Shown piece after piece: positions 7,372-8,642 of a stretch of DNA of 8,642 nt (position 1 is the first letter of the stretch; each line of letters starts with the position of its first letter). Location of the stretch: contig JACDDF010000063.1 of NCBI GenBank assembly GCA_013817135.1, forward strand, positions 1 through 8,642, read 5' to 3'. The notes beneath the pieces were generated by a model, which was not told where the DNA came from, searched no databases, and was given only the letters and a program-made list of their open reading frames with translations. A program made the position numbers and the translations under genes. The DNA comes from Nitrospirales bacterium (GTDB taxonomy: Bacteria; Nitrospirota; Nitrospiria; Nitrospirales; UBA8639).

Positions 7372-8642
7372 TTGAAACGATCACATCATTGCGGTGAACT
7401 CTCATTGGATCACGTGGGCCAAACCGTCACCTTGGCAGGCTGGGTGGCCAGCCGTCGCGACCATGGCGGAGTGAGGTTTATTGACCTTCGCGACCGCTAC
7501 GGACTCACACAAATCGTGTTTGATTCGGAGCATGAGCCCACGGTACATCAACTAGCCGATCGTCTGCGCAATGAGTACGTCGTCACCGTCACGGGTGAGG
7601 TGACGCTGCGACCTGAGGGATCAGCAAACCCCCACATCCCGACCGGTGCCATAGAAATACGAACGACATCACTCATCATTCTCAATGAAGCCAAACCCCT
7701 CCCCTTTGCACTTGACGATACCATCACCACCTCAGAGACCCTTCGTTTAAAGCACCGGTACCTGGACCTTCGACGGCCAAGGATGCAAGAACTCCTTCAA
7801 CTCCGCAGTCAGGTGTCGCATCTCGTACGGCAATACCTTCACGCCAATCAATTCATAGAAGTGGAAACACCGATTTTAACGAAAAGCACACCAGAAGGCG
7901 CACGAGATTATCTCGTACCGAGTCGAGTCAACCCAGGCGAATTTTTCGCCCTTCCCCAATCACCGCAACTCTTCAAGCAGATTCTCATGATCGGGGGAAC
8001 GGATCGCTATTATCAACTGGCCCGATGCTTCCGCGATGAAGACCTCCGGATTGATCGACAACCCGAATTTACGCAAATCGATGTGGAAATGTCGTTCGTG
8101 GATCAGGAAGATATCATGAACCTGATCGAACAGATGGTCAGACTGGTCTTTAAAGAGACCAAGAGCATTGATCTCCCCACCCCACTGCCTCGGCTGTCCT
8201 TTGAAGAGGCCATGGGACGCTATGGAACCGACAAACCAGATCTTCGCTTTGATCTTCAGCTGCAAGACCTGAGTCAATTTGGCGCAACCTGTGATTTTAA
8301 AGTCTTTCGGAGTGCGGTGGAAAACGAGGGGATCGTGAAAGCCCTCGTCATTCCTGGTGGCAACGCATTTACCCGCAACCGGATAGACAATCTGATTGAT
8401 ACAGCAAAAGAATTCGGAGCCAAGGGATTGGCCTGGGTCAAAATTAACGAAGAGGGCAATCTGGATTCCTCAATCGCCAAATTCTTCAAGGCTCAAGCCT
8501 TACGTGAGGCCCTTCCATCGGCCCAACCCGGGGACCTGCTAATTTTTGTCGCGGATTTAGCCGCTACCGTCCATCAAGTCTTGGGACGCCTTCGCCTACT
8601 GCTGGGTGAGGAGCTTCAATTGATTGACCGAAACCGGTGGGA
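7372..8642 (+). CDS. aspS: Aspartyl-tRNA synthetase, 3'-truncated by the window edge
   Basis: Class IIb synthetase that activates aspartate with ATP and charges tRNA. The window holds the first 423 codons of about 590-600. Seen in order: an OB-fold anticodon-binding domain (about 5-105: VTLAGWVASRRDHGGVRFIDLRDR), a motif 1 region (FIEVETPILTKSTPEGARDYLVPSR), Gln196 in LPQSPQLFKQ where the family binds aspartate, motif 2 FRDED at 220-224 with Arg221 followed by DLRIDRQPEFTQIDVEMSF, and most of the bacterial GAD insertion (about 290-420). Motif 3 lies beyond the window. The start is TTG, supported by AAAGGA upstream. His31, together with Gly83 in RPEGSANP, resembles non-discriminating AspRS enzymes that also charge tRNA-Asn; this is from memory of the family and not proven. 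The gene follows the pseudouridine synthase by 66 bp with no clear promoter between, so it is probably in the same operon. Confidence 0.96.
   Translation, partial: MKRSHHCGELSLDHVGQTVTLAGWVASRRDHGGVRFIDLRDRYGLTQIVFDSEHEPTVHQLADRLRNEYVVTVTGEVTLRPEGSANPHIPTGAIEIRTTSLIILNEAKPLPFALDDTITTSETLRLKHRYLDLRRPRMQELLQLRSQVSHLVRQYLHANQFIEVETPILTKSTPEGARDYLVPSRVNPGEFFALPQSPQLFKQILMIGGTDRYYQLARCFRDEDLRIDRQPEFTQIDVEMSFVDQEDIMNLIEQMVRLVFKETKSIDLPTPLPRLSFEEAMGRYGTDKPDLRFDLQLQDLSQFGATCDFKVFRSAVENEGIVKALVIPGGNAFTRNRIDNLIDTAKEFGAKGLAWVKINEEGNLDSSIAKFFKAQALREALPSAQPGDLLIFVADLAATVHQVLGRLRLLLGEELQLIDRNRW

Overview
This window holds five genes, all on the + strand, with no mobile element, tRNA, rRNA or CRISPR array that I can see. 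The base composition is near balanced (roughly half G+C by eye). The content is a housekeeping block preceded by one large beta-propeller protein. The repeat-rich NHL protein, the purine/translation gene cluster and an aspartyl-tRNA synthetase of the apparent non-discriminating type fit an environmental Gram-negative bacterium. My guess is a Nitrospirota (Nitrospira-like) genome, but that rests on general resemblance and is low confidence.

Layout. Positions 1-2534 encode an approximately 840-residue protein with two six-bladed NHL propellers separated by a fibronectin type III-like domain and a second Ig-like domain. Its frame is open to the left edge, so the true start may lie outside the window. 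Positions 2535-2807 are intergenic. They contain a perfect 15-bp hairpin shortly after the NHL gene and then a strong sigma-70-type promoter (TTGACT, 17 bp, TATGAT) that points at guaB.

Positions 2808-5884 carry guaB (IMP dehydrogenase) and guaA (GMP synthase), the two consecutive steps from IMP to GMP. Two bases after guaA comes an RsuA/RluB-family rRNA pseudouridine synthase (5887-7305). It has a normal S4-plus-catalytic core of about 250 residues followed by a basic, Pro/Ser/Thr-rich tail of about 220 residues built from tandem repeats, including a fairly recent 162-bp duplication. After a 66-bp gap, aspS (aspartyl-tRNA synthetase) starts at a TTG codon at 7372 with a good ribosome binding site and runs off the right edge.

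The four genes guaB-guaA-rlu-aspS look like one transcription unit driven from the promoter at about 2724-2752, joining guanine nucleotide supply to ribosome modification and tRNA charging. I do not see a new multi-gene system here. The less ordinary items are the paired-propeller architecture, the repeat-expanded tail on the pseudouridine synthase, and the sequence hints that AspRS is non-discriminating.
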